From: Neobacillus pocheonensis | Lineage (GTDB): Bacteria > Bacillota > Bacilli > Bacillales > Cytobacillaceae | Assembly: GCA_023702235.1 (NCBI GenBank) | Contig: JAMQCR010000001.1 | Coordinates: forward strand, 2,294,001 to 2,358,000 | DNA: 64,000 bases | Direction: 5' to 3' | Shown: in pieces, positions 1 to 10,165 of the stretch | Layout of the letters: each line of letters starts with the position of its first letter | How positions within the stretch are numbered: position 1 is the first letter of the stretch | Made by a program: the position numbers and the translations under genes | The notes under the pieces: model-generated | Database searches by the model: none | Seen by the model: the letters and a program-made list of their open reading frames with translations, nothing else | What the model was told of the DNA's origin: nothing

Positions 1-253
1 CGATAAAATCTACTTGCCTTTGTGATAATTTTTCAAGAATCACTTCTTCATAGGCTTGTTTGTTTGAAAAATCCTTTGCCCTAAAAGTAAACACCGGGAT
101 CGATTCATCCTTTGCTCTCTTGACTGCAATGGCTTCAGGATTGTCACTGACGAGTAAAACTACTTCTACATTTGTTATTTGTTTTGATCTGATGGATTTT
201 AGAATCGCTGCAAAATTACTACCAGCTCCTGAAGCAAAAACGGCAATTTTCAT
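1..253 (-). CDS. purN: Phosphoribosylglycinamide formyltransferase PurN, 3' part off the window
   Basis: Third step of IMP synthesis: formyl transfer from 10-formyl-THF to GAR in the cytosol. The minus strand reads MKIAVFASGAGSNFAAILKS from an ATG at 253. This is the PurN N-terminus with the phosphate-binding GSGSN-like loop (ASGAGSNF). About 84 residues are visible and the rest lies left of the window. The start is 2 bases after the purM stop, so it is the next gene of the same transcript. The visible part is unbroken. Confidence 0.93.
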   Translation of the reverse strand, partial: MKIAVFASGAGSNFAAILKSIRSKQITNVEVVLLVSDNPEAIAVKRAKDESIPVFTFRAKDFSNKQAYEEVILEKLSQRQVDFI

Positions 254-255
254 GC

Positions 256-1289
256 TTACTCCTTTTTGAACACGACGTCTTCGATGCCTTTTTGAACCGT
301 TCCAATTACGTATGATTCTTCACCTAATGTTTGGAGGCGCTCTAAAATGGTCTGGGAGTTAGCAGAATCAGCGACTAAAATCATGCCAATTCCCATATTA
401 AAGGTACGAAACATATCATAATCTGAAATTCTGCCTGCTTGTTGGATAAAAGAAAAAATCTTATGTCTCTTCCAGGATCCTTCGTTTATTTCAGCCTGTA
501 ATCCTTTTGGAAGAATCCGTGGAATGTTATCGTAAAATCCCCCGCCTGTCACATGTACCAGACCATAGATAGGGAATTCTTTTAATACAGAAAGAATTGA
601 TTTAACATAAATTTTTGTTGGTTCCAGTAACACATCGCCCAATACAGACCCCAATTCATCAACATAGTCCCTTAATGAGAGTCTGGCATCCTCCAAAAGA
701 ACTTTTCGAACAAGAGAGAACCCATTGCTATGTACCCCACTCGAAGCTAAACCAATTAGTACATGGCCTTCTTTTACATTCGTTCCATCGATGAGGTGTT
801 TTTGATCCACCATTCCTACCGTAAACCCCGCGATATCATATTCTTCGTCCTGATACATACTCGGCATCTCGGCTGTTTCTCCGCCTATAAGAGCACATCC
901 GGCCTGCACACACCCATCAGCAATACCTTTAACAATCGCTTCAATTTTTTCCGGTATAATCCTACCGCAGGCAAGGTAGTCTAGGAAAAAGAGGCTTGCG
1001 GCCCTTGGACGATGACATCATTCACACACATTGCAACTGCATCGATTCCAATGGTATCGTGTTTGTCCATTGCAAAAGCAATTTTCAACTTGGTACCAAC
1101 ACCATCTGTACCCGACACAAAAACGGGTTCCTCCAAGTCGGTTAAATTTGGTTTAAAAAGTGCCCCAAACCCTCCTAATCCGGATAAAACCTCCGGACGG
1201 AAGGTTTTTTTTACATGTTTTTTCATTCGATCAACGGCTTCATTTCCCGCATCTATATCGACTCCCGCTTGACGGTACGCATCGCTCAT
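256..1289 (-). CDS. purM: AIR synthetase PurM, one frameshift
   Basis: Phosphoribosylformylglycinamidine cyclo-ligase makes AIR from FGAM with ATP. The first 97 or so residues carry the family segment [11 protein letters not shown] and end near VNDVIVQGP. The second piece starts at about 909 with [14 protein letters not shown] and runs to the stop. The linking sequence ([12 protein letters not shown]) is present in the next frame. One C is missing from a C run near 995, and adding it joins the halves into a normal ~344-residue protein. It starts 14 bases after the purL stop. I read the shift as a base-call error because every catalytic block is conserved, but a real mutation cannot be excluded. 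Confidence 0.9.
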
Positions 1290-1303
1290 TAGTCTCCACT
1301 CCT

Positions 1304-3594
1304 CTACGGTAAATTTGCAGTTATTTCCTGCATGTTCATCTGTTCAACTACTCTCGAACGCATAATGTCTGGAATGGCATTCCGCCAGACTTTTTCCAAC
1401 TCAGAAATCGATTGAGAGATCACGTTCCTACCATTATGGTCAATAGACAGTTCTTTACCTTGCACTTTGCCAATTTCTTTTATTGGCACCTGCATTTGTT
1501 TGGCGGTTTCCTTTATATTTTCAGCGTGTTCTGAAGAAACAGATAGAATGATCCGGGATTGGGATTCACTAAAAAGATTAAAATCTGTTCGAAGTTCTTC
1601 TGTTAATTTGATGTCCGCGCCCAATTTCCCGCCTATACAGCTTTCTGCTAAAGCTACGGCTAAACCGCCTTCTGCTGTATCATGGGCTGATTGAACGAAT
1701 CCTTGTTGAATCACCTTAATCGTAAAAGTTTGAATTCGCCGTTCTAAATCAAGATCTAATTGTGGTGGCCGTCCTTCTATTTTTCCTATCCTTAATTTTT
1801 GATACTCAGATCCGCCAATTTCAGCTTTGGTTTCACCAATCAAAATGATTGAATCTCCTTCTTTTTTAAAGTCTTGGGTGGTAATATGTTCGACATCTTT
1901 AATTAACCCGATCATTCCAATTGTTGGCGTTGGATAAATGGCTTCTCCTTTTGTTTCGTTATACAGACTAACGTTTCCACCAATAACAGGAGTATTCAAC
2001 TGACGACACGCTTCACTTATGCCATCGGCAGCCTTTTCAAACTGCCAGAAGATTTCTGGTTTTTCTGGGCTCCCAAAGTTTAAATTATCTGTTATCGCAA
2101 GTGGCTCCGCACCAGAACAAACCACGTTCCGTGGCCGCTTCTGCTACAGCAATGGCTCCTCCAGTGAACGGGTCAAGATAGACATATCTTCCGTTGCAAT
2201 CCGTCGTCATTGCCAATGCCTTTCGTGTTCCCCGGATGGCAACGACAGCAGCATCCGATCCTGGTATGACAGCAGTATTTGTTCGGACCATATAGTCGTA
2301 CTGCTGATAAACCCATTCTTTGCTCGCAATCGTTGGTGATGCTAACAGTTGTTGCAAAATGGAATTATAATCCTTAGGCTCTTCAATGGCTGAAGTAGTA
2401 TCCAATGATGAATATTGTTCATAATAAGGAGCCTCTCTAGATGGCTTACAATACACTGGAGCATCTTCTGCTAGCTTATCTGCAGGGATTTCAGCGATTA
2501 CTTCACCTTTATGGAGCAAGCGGAGTTGATTATCATTTGTTACTCGTCCAATTACAGCAGAATGGAGTCCCCATTTGTCAAAAATCTTTTTTACTACTTC
2601 TTCTTTTCCTTTTTTGGCTACGACCAGCATTCGTTCCTGGGATTCTGAGAGCATCATTTCGTAAGCGCTCATGCCTTTTTCACGTTGTGGAACAAGGTCA
2701 AGATTCAATTCAACGCCATTTCCAGCTTTACTTGCCATTTCAGAGCTGGAGCTGGTTAGTCCTGCCGCCCCCATATCTTGAATCCCGACAACATGACCAG
2801 AAGCAATCAATTCAAGCGTCGCTTCGAGTAATAATTTTTCCATAAACGGATCGCCAACTTGAACAGCTGGTCGTTTGGCCTTCCGAGTTTTCGCTCAATT
2901 CTTCAGAAGCGAATGTCGCTCCATGAATACCGTCTCTTCCAGTAGCAGCCCCTACATAAATAACAGGATTATCAACCCCTTTTGCTAAGCCTTTTTGAAT
3001 TTCATCGTGATTGATTAAACCGACACACATCGCATTCACAAGAGGATTTCCATCATAGGAAGAATCAAAATAGATTTCTCCGCCGACAGTAGGAATCCCC
3101 ATGCAATTACCATATCCGGCGATTCCAGCAACAACATTTTCAAATATATATTTGGTTTTTGGGTTATCTAATTCTCCAAAACGCAGTGAGTTCAATAGGG
3201 CGATTGGGCGAGCACCCATTGAGAAAACATCCCGAATAATCCCCCCCACACCCGTAGCCGCACCTTGATAGGGCTCAATTGCAGAGGGATGATTGTGACT
3301 TTCAATTTTAAAAACAACCGCTTGATTATCACCGATATCGACAATACCAGCCCCTTCACCGGGTCCTTGAAGAACGTGGGTCCCCGTGGTAGGAAAGCGC
3401 TTGAGGACTACCTTCGAATTTTTATAACTGCAATGCTCAGACCACATCACACTAAAAATACCTGTTTCCGTATAATTAGGTTTTCGCCCAAGTATTTGGA
3501 TCACTTTACCAAACTCTTCGTCAGTTAACCCCATTTCCTGGTAGATCTTTTGCTCGTAAATTTGCTCTGGGGTTGGTTCTTTATGCTGTACCAT
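1304..3594 (-). CDS. purL: FGAM synthase large subunit PurL (small-type), two frameshifts
   Basis: Synthetase subunit of the PurLQS complex, converting FGAR to FGAM with ATP and ammonia from PurQ. Three consecutive pieces (3594-2812, 2843-2085, 2125-1304) align end to end with one ~740-residue protein. Visible blocks include [12 protein letters not shown] near the start, [21 protein letters not shown], and a C-terminal half with [14 protein letters not shown]. An extra G near 2879 and an extra A near 2131 cause the breaks, and removing each restores the family sequence. The ATG at 3594 overlaps the purQ stop by 14 bases, which suggests translational coupling. The size is that of the Gram-positive PurL that needs separate PurQ and PurS, both encoded upstream. 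Confidence 0.92.
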
Positions 3595-4264
3595 GTTGTT
3601 TCCTCCAGTAACTCAAAATAGATGAAAACATACGTTTACCGTCATCTGTTCCAAGCCATTTATGTACCGCACGTTCCGGATGGGGCATTAATCCTAAAAC
3701 ATTTCCTCTCTCATTAATAACTCCTGCAATCTCAGCAATCGAACCATTGGGATTTGTCCCTTTATATCTGAAAACAATCTGATTGTTCTTTTCTAATTGA
3801 TTTAATGTCTCTTGATCACAATAATAATTTCCGTCTCCATGAGCGATGGGAATACGGATCGTTTCGCCTTCCTGATAGTCTATAGTAAATGGAGTTTGGT
3901 TGTTTTCTACTTTTAAACCGACCGTGTCACAACGAAACTTTAATTGTTGGTTTCTTCTTAATGCTCCTGGCAATAGATTCGCTTCGGTAAGTATTTGAAA
4001 TCCATTGCAAACCCCAAGAATCAACTTTCCCGCCTCTGCTGCTAGTTTTACTTGCTCCATAACGGGAGACAAACTTGCCACAGCACCTGGCCGCAAATAA
4101 TCCCCGTAAGAAAAACCCCCTGGAACAAGGATGGCATCATATTTTGATAGATCTGATTCTAGGTGCCATACATATTCGACAGGCTGATCAATTGTATCTA
4201 AAACAGCTTTATACATATCTACATCGCAGTTTGAACCAGGAAATACAAGGACTGCAAAGTTCAA
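3581..4264 (-). CDS. purQ: FGAM synthase glutaminase subunit PurQ
   Basis: Class I glutamine amidotransferase that supplies ammonia to PurL. Of 227 residues, the N-terminus [14 protein letters not shown] is typical. The nucleophile elbow is GVCNGFQIL, with Cys near residue 86, and the His/Glu pair lies in MPHPERAVH near residues 198-206. The reading frame is intact. It sits between purS and purL, overlapping purL by 14 bases, the usual purSQL order in Bacilli. Confidence 0.96.
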   Translation of the reverse strand: MNFAVLVFPGSNCDVDMYKAVLDTIDQPVEYVWHLESDLSKYDAILVPGGFSYGDYLRPGAVASLSPVMEQVKLAAEAGKLILGVCNGFQILTEANLLPGALRRNQQLKFRCDTVGLKVENNQTPFTIDYQEGETIRIPIAHGDGNYYCDQETLNQLEKNNQIVFRYKGTNPNGSIAEIAGVINERGNVLGLMPHPERAVHKWLGTDDGKRMFSSILSYWRKQHGTA

Positions 4265-4283
4265 TCTAATTCTCTCCTTTCCT

Positions 4284-4532
4284 TTAAAGTTTGTTTATCT
4301 CAAACCGATAGTCCTCGATTACGGTGTTGGCTAACAGTTTTTCACACATATCCTTCACTCGTTCTTCTGCATTCTTTTGATCATTACTATTTATTTCAAG
4401 TTCCATATATTTACCGATTCTTACTTCCCCCACCTCGTCATAGCCAAGTGAATGTAACGACTCATGCACAGCATTCCCTTGTGGATCTAAAACACTTTCT
4501 CTTAATGTTACATAGACGGTTGCTTTAAACAT
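4284..4532 (-). CDS. purS: FGAM synthase subunit PurS
   Basis: Small structural subunit that bridges PurQ and PurL in the FGAM synthase complex. The 82-residue protein reads [20 protein letters not shown] at its start, the family signature. The ATG at 4532 was chosen because an AGGAGGT ribosome binding site lies 7 bases upstream; a GTG six bases earlier is also in frame. The start overlaps the end of purC by 8 bases. Confidence 0.95.
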   Translation of the reverse strand: MFKATVYVTLRESVLDPQGNAVHESLHSLGYDEVGEVRIGKYMELEINSNDQKNAEERVKDMCEKLLANTVIEDYRFEINKL

Positions 4533-5243
4533 CGACACTACCTCCTATTCTACGTAAAATTTCATGATAGGCCTCTTCAACGTTTCCTAAATCTCGTCTG
4601 AACCGATCCTTATCTAACTTTTCCTTTGTACGTAAATCCCAGAATCGACAGGTATCCGGGGAAATTTCATCCGCTAAAATAATATCGCCCGCTGGAGTTT
4701 TACCGAACTCCAATTTAAAATCAACTATGATGATTCCTTTGCTCAAAAGAAATTCCTTCAGGATTTCATTGATTGTGATAGCTTGTTTACGGATGTAAAC
4801 TAAATCTGAATCGGAGGCAAGCCCAAGTATTTCAATGTGATCATTGTTAATAAAAGGGTCACCCAGCTCATCATTTTTATAGTAGAATTCTACTAACGTT
4901 CGGGGAGCGCCTTCCCTTCCTCCCAGCCTAACCTTTTCGCAAGTGAACCCGCTACTAAATTTCGAATAACAACCTCAATAGGGATAATTTCCACCTGCTG
5001 AACAATCTGTTCAGTTGCTGAAATTTTTTTAATAAAATGGTTTTCTACCCCTTTTTCCTTCAACAAACTAAGTAAAATGGCGCTAATCTCGTTATTTAGC
5101 ATTCCTTTTCCAGCAATTTTTCCTTTTTTTTCGCCATTAAAGGCAGTGGCATCATCTTTATACTCAATCCAATATGTTTCAGGTTCTGATGTTTTGAATA
5201 CTTTTTTAGCCTTACCTTCATAAAGTTGATCTAGTTTCTCCAT
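4525..5243 (-). CDS. purC: SAICAR synthetase PurC, one frameshift
   Basis: Phosphoribosylaminoimidazole-succinocarboxamide synthase joins CAIR and aspartate with ATP. The N-terminal piece ([16 protein letters not shown] to near residue 113) ends early. The rest follows in the next frame, reading [17 protein letters not shown] and then [12 protein letters not shown] up to the stop at 4525. One C is missing in a C run near 4903. Corrected length is about 239 residues, normal for the family. It is 94 bases downstream of purK, where many Bacilli have purB between the two. Confidence 0.92.
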
Positions 5244-5337
5244 ATTTTTTCTCCTTTCAAAAGCTGATCCTGGACATGACTTTCCAAGCAGAAGTATTTA
5301 AAATATATATCCAAGGCTAATCGGTATTTATCCCCTC

Positions 5338-6465
5338 TTATTTCCATATTTGAAGATTATTGATTTGTTGGATCACCTGCTTGAGGGTTGAACCCAAAAA
5401 ATTGATATGACCCATTTTCCTATTTTCAACCGTTTCCTTTTTCCCATACAAATGAAGTTTGGCTGTTGGTGGAAGCTGATTCAATTTATCTAACACTTTG
5501 CCCAAATGCTGTCCTAAAATATTGACCATGATAACCGGACTTAAAAGAGAAATATCTCCTAAAGGCAGACCACATATTGCCCGAATATGTTGTTCAAATT
5601 GTGATGATACGCATGCATCCATGGAAAAATGTCCTGAATTATGTGGTCTTGGAGCTAATTCATTCACGATCATTTCACCATCATTCGTAAGAAACATTTC
5701 AATCGCAATTAATCCAATTACTTGTAAAGATTCTGCAATTTTCAATGCAATGGTTTCCGCCTGCTTCCATTGTTCCTCGCTGATTCTTGCAGGGACGATG
5801 GACTGATGAAGGATATTATTAACATGGATATTTTCTGCTATTGGGAAAGTCTTTACTTGACCTAATCCATTTCTGGCAACAATGACTGATAATTCTTTTC
5901 TGAACGAAATAAATTTTTCCATAATCATTTCTACATCTGAGTTCTGTATAGCCATTATAGCCATTTGTATTTGGTCCTTGTTGCGGATAACCCATTGACC
6001 TTTACCATCATAGCCCCCTGTTGCTGTTTTCATTACACAGGGCAGACCAAAACGATCAATAGCGGTGTGGATGTCATTGTCAGATTGGATTACCAAGAAA
6101 GGAGCGACCGGCACATTGTAAGATTGTAGGGTGGTTTTTTCACTGATTCGATTTTGTGTTATTTTAAGGAGCTCGCTTCCTTGTGGTACCAAGGATGTTG
6201 TTTCTAAGATGGAGGCTACATTAGAATCAACATTTTCAAACTCATACGTAATGACGTCCGAGGAATCTGCTAGTTCCTTAGCAGCTTTGATATCGGAAAA
6301 GGGAGCGATAATTTGACGGTCTGCTACTTGTCCACAAGGAGAGTCTGGTGTCGGATCCAATGTAATAAAACGATACCCCATATTTCTCCCAGCAATTGAA
6401 ATCATTCTCCCCAGCTGCCCTCCCCCTAAAATGCCAATCGTCGAGCCGGGTTTAATTACTTTCAC
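5338..6465 (-). CDS. purK: N5-carboxyaminoimidazole ribonucleotide synthetase PurK
   Basis: ATP-grasp enzyme that carboxylates AIR to N5-CAIR. The 375-residue frame is intact. It has the N-terminal nucleotide fold (GILGGGQLGRM, residues 11-21), the ATP-grasp core with KTATGGYDGKGQ near 147, and the metal-binding NELAPRPHNSGH near 268-279. It is the first gene of the minus-strand purine block. Its usual partner purE is not upstream: the next gene there is purF on the opposite strand, and no purE is seen in the window. Confidence 0.95.
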   Translation of the reverse strand: MKVIKPGSTIGILGGGQLGRMISIAGRNMGYRFITLDPTPDSPCGQVADRQIIAPFSDIKAAKELADSSDVITYEFENVDSNVASILETTSLVPQGSELLKITQNRISEKTTLQSYNVPVAPFLVIQSDNDIHTAIDRFGLPCVMKTATGGYDGKGQWVIRNKDQIQMAIMAIQNSDVEMIMEKFISFRKELSVIVARNGLGQVKTFPIAENIHVNNILHQSIVPARISEEQWKQAETIALKIAESLQVIGLIAIEMFLTNDGEMIVNELAPRPHNSGHFSMDACVSSQFEQHIRAICGLPLGDISLLSPVIMVNILGQHLGKVLDKLNQLPPTAKLHLYGKKETVENRKMGHINFLGSTLKQVIQQINNLQIWK

Positions 6466-6657
6466 ATTGTTGTCCTCCTTCAGTCCAAGGATTAATCGTT
6501 TTTAACATAGTTTAGATTATCCCGAATCTTACTCTTTTACTTTTTAAAACCCTAAAAACTTTTACTGTTAACATCCTTGTATTATCTCAGCAATTAAATA
6601 GGATAGAATTTCTACTTTCGCCAAAAATAATATGGGTATATAACGGGAGGCGGAAAT
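6466..6657. promoter_or_regulatory. Divergent purK / purF promoter region
   Basis: This 192-base gap must hold promoters for both directions. On the plus strand a GGGAGGCGG ribosome binding site precedes the purF ATG. A CCGAA core near 6524 partly resembles a PurR box (consensus AWWWCCGAACWWT), but flanking bases disagree and no clear second copy was found. PurR control is therefore only a possibility. No purine riboswitch core was recognised here. Confidence 0.4.
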
Positions 6658-8037
6658 ATGGATTCAGAAATGAAAGAAAAATGCGGAGTATTTGGAGTTT
6701 TTAATCACCCCAAGGCAGCCGATTTAACTTATTACGGACTTCATGCCCTTCAGCACCGCGGTCAGGAGAGTGCCGGAATCGTGGCTAGCGATGGTAAAAC
6801 ATTCAGGCATCACAGGGGAATGGGCTTAGTTTCCCAGGTGTTTTCACGTAAAATTCTGGATGGACTAAGCGGGAATATGGCGATTGGTCATGTACGATAT
6901 TCTACTTCTGGAGCAAGTTTACTACAAAACGCACAGCCTCTCGTTTTTAAATACAGCGAAGGGGATTTGGCCGTTGCTCATAATGGTAACCTCGTAAATG
7001 CAAGGATCGAACGGGATGTGTTGCAACAGCAAGGAAGCATATTTCAAACAACCACTGATACAGAAATTATTGCTCACCTCATCGCCCGTTCCAGTAAAAA
7101 GAATTTTGCTGAAGCGGCACCTGATGTTCTAACTCGTATTGATGGTTCATTTGCCTTGCTTATTATGACGGAAAAACAAATGCTGATTGGGCTGGACCGG
7201 CATGGGTTACGCCCACTTAGCCTTGGGAAAATCGGCGAATCCATTATCGCCGCTTCGGAAACATGCGCTTTAAATGCGGTTAATGCTACGTTCTGGCGTG
7301 ATGTTGAACCGGGTGAATGGCTGCTTGTCGACGAAAATGGAATTCAAACAGGAAGATTTGCGGCAAAAGGTGAAGTTTCTCTTTGTTCCTTCGAATTTGT
7401 TTATTTTGCCCGTCCAGATAGTGTCATTCATGGAAGAAGCGTCTTAGCAATAAGGAAAGAATTAGGTCAAATTCTGGCGAAAGAACATCCAACGCAAGCG
7501 GATGTTGTCGTAGCCGTTCCAGAATCGAGCGTCCCTGCCGCCATTGGTTATTCCCAACAATCAGGAATTCCATATGAAATGGGAATCATTAAAAATCCGT
7601 ATGCCGGTCGTTCATTTATTGAGCCTACGCAAGAATTGCGGGATTTGGCTGTACGTCTGAAATTAAGCACCGTACAAGAAATTCTCGAAGGGAAAAGGGT
7701 AGTTTTAGTCGATGATTCGATCGTCCGGGGAACGACAAGCAAGCGTATTGTCCAATTAATTCGGCAAGCCGGTGCCAAGGAAGTTCATGTAAGAATTAGT
7801 TCACCAATGGTACGAAATCCTTGTTTTTATGGTGTGGATATGCCAACAAAAGATGAACTATTTGCCAACAAACACGAACATGAACAAGCTATGGGACAAG
7901 TCATCGGCGCAGATTCATTAGCTTTTTTAAGCACCGAAGGATTATTGGAAGCAGTAGATGTAGACCTTGCAGAAACAAGTAGTCGCTGTATAGCCTGCTT
8001 TAGTGGGGCTTACCCCACTAAGTTGTATTTAAAGTAA
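6658..8037 (+). CDS. purF: Amidophosphoribosyltransferase PurF
   Basis: First committed step of purine synthesis: glutamine plus PRPP to phosphoribosylamine. The 459-residue frame is intact. An 8-residue propeptide (MDSEMKEK) precedes the N-terminal nucleophile Cys9 in CGVFGVF. The glutaminase domain follows (HVRYST, HNGNLVN), then the PRTase domain with the PRPP loop VVLVDDSIVRGTTS. The cysteines expected for the Bacillus-type 4Fe-4S cluster are present: CSFEF, NPCFYG and the CIAC pair near the end. In most Bacilli purF lies inside the operon between purL and purM. Here it is divergent from purK, and purL runs directly into purM. Confidence 0.95.
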   Translation: MDSEMKEKCGVFGVFNHPKAADLTYYGLHALQHRGQESAGIVASDGKTFRHHRGMGLVSQVFSRKILDGLSGNMAIGHVRYSTSGASLLQNAQPLVFKYSEGDLAVAHNGNLVNARIERDVLQQQGSIFQTTTDTEIIAHLIARSSKKNFAEAAPDVLTRIDGSFALLIMTEKQMLIGLDRHGLRPLSLGKIGESIIAASETCALNAVNATFWRDVEPGEWLLVDENGIQTGRFAAKGEVSLCSFEFVYFARPDSVIHGRSVLAIRKELGQILAKEHPTQADVVVAVPESSVPAAIGYSQQSGIPYEMGIIKNPYAGRSFIEPTQELRDLAVRLKLSTVQEILEGKRVVLVDDSIVRGTTSKRIVQLIRQAGAKEVHVRISSPMVRNPCFYGVDMPTKDELFANKHEHEQAMGQVIGADSLAFLSTEGLLEAVDVDLAETSSRCIACFSGAYPTKLYLK

Positions 8038-8046
8038 AACTGATTA

Positions 8047-8166
8047 GGTAATGACAGGCACAACACTTGCTGGCAGCTTGGGGTATTGGCTGCTTCATTG
8101 ATACCTGCTTTTATCGTCCCATATCTCGGTTCGAGATCAGTATTTTTATTCGGATTTATTAATTGA
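8047..8166 (+). pseudogene. Possible MFS-transporter remnant
   Basis: Between purF and its likely terminator an open stretch reads WQLGVLAASLIPAFIVPYLG and stops at 8164-8166. The pattern of one hydrophobic helix ending in a Gly/Arg loop resembles one segment of a major-facilitator transporter. There is no start codon with a ribosome binding site and nothing upstream continues it. It may instead be chance coding potential. Confidence 0.3.
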
Positions 8167-8225
8167 GAAATCCTATTAGATTTGCATTAAAAATTAACAA
8201 CATTTTTCATATCTCGACATAAAAA

Positions 8226-8267
8226 CTCGGGAATTGTCTGTTTTTGCGCTTTCCCGAGAAATTTTTT
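8226..8267 (+). terminator. Hairpin terminator after purF
   Basis: CTCGGGAA and TTCCCGAG form a perfect 8-bp stem around a 17-base loop, followed by an A/T run containing TTTTTT. It lies about 190 bases past the purF stop and would end plus-strand transcription before the convergent lyase gene. A second weaker hairpin (TCTCG/CGAGA) lies near 8300. The rest of 8167-8397 is AT-rich with no gene seen. Confidence 0.65.
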
Positions 8268-8397
8268 CATTTTTCAAAAAAATAAGACCCTCTTTCTCGA
8301 GAAAAACGAGAGAATTTCTACCTTGTTTGTATTATTTTTTTGATTAATATGAAGCAAAACCAGCCATGTGACTACTGTTATACTTCGCTTTTTCACT

Positions 8398-9887
8398 TTA
8401 AAATGAATATTTTATTAATAGTTTCCTCCTAATCATTAATTTTTCTACAATTTTCTCATATTCTAGCAAATCCTCTCCTAATTTCCGCTTTCTTTCCTTA
8501 ATCATTCTTATGACTTCTTTTTGACTAGGTCCACCTTGGATGTTCCTGATTTCGACAAAGTGCTCTGGGGAAATGATTTTTTTCCATTCTTCTTCTGAAA
8601 GTGATACATTGACAAATTGTTGGATCATGGTGTTAATTTCATCTATTTTCCATTCAACTAGTTCTTTTTGGGCTTTAGTTGTTGTTTTAGCGATATCCAT
8701 TGCAACGGAATGGGCTTTTCTAAAAGAAATGCCAAAATCCCTCGTAAGGGTGTCTGCTAGCTCAGTAATCGTTATACATGATTTTGTGGCCATTTTCTTC
8801 GTATGTTCATCATTTACCTTTAAAGTGGCAATCACCGCATACATTAGTTTCATTACACGGTTTCCATTCGTGAAGGCCGGTATAAATGTGGCTGGAGATC
8901 GTCCTCTGTATCGACGATATCACCGAATGGAGTATTATGAATCATATTTATCGCCGTAAGCGCATCACCATAAGCACTGCTTGCAATCGAGCGTGAATGT
9001 TCAATCGACACTGGATTTCTCTTCTGTGGCATTATGCTGCTAACTTGAACATATGGATCTGCCACTTTAAATGCACCAAATTCTCTTGTCACCTGCATGA
9101 GAAAATCCTGGATCCATCTCCCGCTGTTTACCATACAAGTCATTAAGGCAGTTGAAGTTTCAAGTAAATAATCGGCCCCACCGATTGAATCATAGGAATT
9201 TTCAATCACTTTATCGAAACCTAACAGCTCACATGTCCGTAAGCGGCTGATGGGAAACCCAGTTGTTGTTAACGCAGCCGCACCAAGTGGCGATTGATTC
9301 ACCGTTTCATACGCAAACCATATCCGCCTTAGGTCCCTTTGCAAAACATCAAAGATGGCTAAAAAATAATGCGCTAAAGTAGTCGGCTGGGCTGGCTGTG
9401 TATGGGTATAGGCCGTAATATAGGTTACTGTATGCCGTTCTGCTTGATTCAGCAATACTTCGCTTAAACGATAAGTATTTTTTAAAAATTCTAGAAGGTG
9501 CTCCCTTAGCACTAAGCGGTACATCGCCACTCCCATATCATTTCGGCTTCTGCCTATATGGATTTTCCCTGCTAATTCTTCGCCAATTTCATCCCCTATT
9601 TTTGCCTCAATCATGAAAAATAAGTCCTCATATTGAGGATGATACGATAAGAGGTTTTTGTCTGTTTCCGCAACCTTATTAATGCCCTTTAACATCAGAA
9701 TCGCTTCATCAGGTTTAATAATTTGTTGTTCCTTTAGCATGATCACATGGGCCCTTTGAATATCAAACATAACATCGAATAGGAAATCCCTCTGATCATT
9801 AAATACATGCTTTAAAAGCTCTTCAACATACGTCTTTCCTGGAAAAACATTCCCCTCATCTCTAAGAAAATCTTCAAGCTTACTCAT
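8398..9887 (-). CDS. Argininosuccinate-lyase family protein, one frameshift
   Basis: Fumarase/aspartase superfamily lyase. The ArgH-like N-terminal motif GRSRNDMGVAMYRL lies near residue 112, HTQPAQPTT near 162, and the superfamily signature SSIMPQKRNP near 282. The frame breaks near 8880, where one base is missing before CCGG. The C-terminal ~150 residues continue in the next frame to a total of about 496. The ATG at 9887 follows GGAGTGG. The protein matches ArgH better than PurB, but the signature has VSS where ArgH has GSS and KRNPVS where ArgH has KKNPD, so the substrate is open. There are no arginine genes nearby, only the purine block. Confidence 0.75.
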
Positions 9888-9975
9888 CACATTCCACTCC
9901 GCAGCTATATTAATTTAAAATTAATCTCCTGATTTATCTATACGAATTAAAGAAACAAAAGTGACTGAAGTAACT

Positions 9976-10031
9976 TTGTCCACCCCATATGGACAAATAT
10001 TACAAAATGTTCATAACCGGTGCCTGTCACC
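9976..10031. repeat. Dispersed palindromic intergenic repeat, copy A
   Basis: A TTGTCCA...TGGACAA palindrome (9976-9996) is followed 22 bases later by GGTGCCTGTCACC (10019-10031), itself an imperfect palindrome. The same two-part arrangement recurs at 16681-16736 and 17856-17912, and in degraded inverted form at 14561-14603. All copies are intergenic. Confidence 0.75.
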
Positions 10032-10165
10032 AATTTTTTACTCTATTTAGTCGTTAATCCCGCACATTCGAAGCCTACTTTAATACTTTAGTATATGTAT
10101 TTTAAGGTCAAGCAGTTAGAATTTTTAGCATTCCGATTATCATTTGTGGAAGAAGGTAGTAATAA

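Noticed and set aside
6510..6540. A CCGAA core between purK and purF as a PurR box.
   Set aside because: Flanks fit only partly and no second, properly spaced box was found, so it is mentioned but not called as an operator.
8398..9887. Calling the lyase PurB.
   Set aside because: The N-terminal GRSRND motif and overall pattern match the argininosuccinate lyase family better than adenylosuccinate lyase.
10019..10031. GGTGCCTGTCACC taken as a simple terminator.
   Set aside because: No T run fits it in a consistent direction, and it recurs with a fixed partner hairpin at several intergenic sites.
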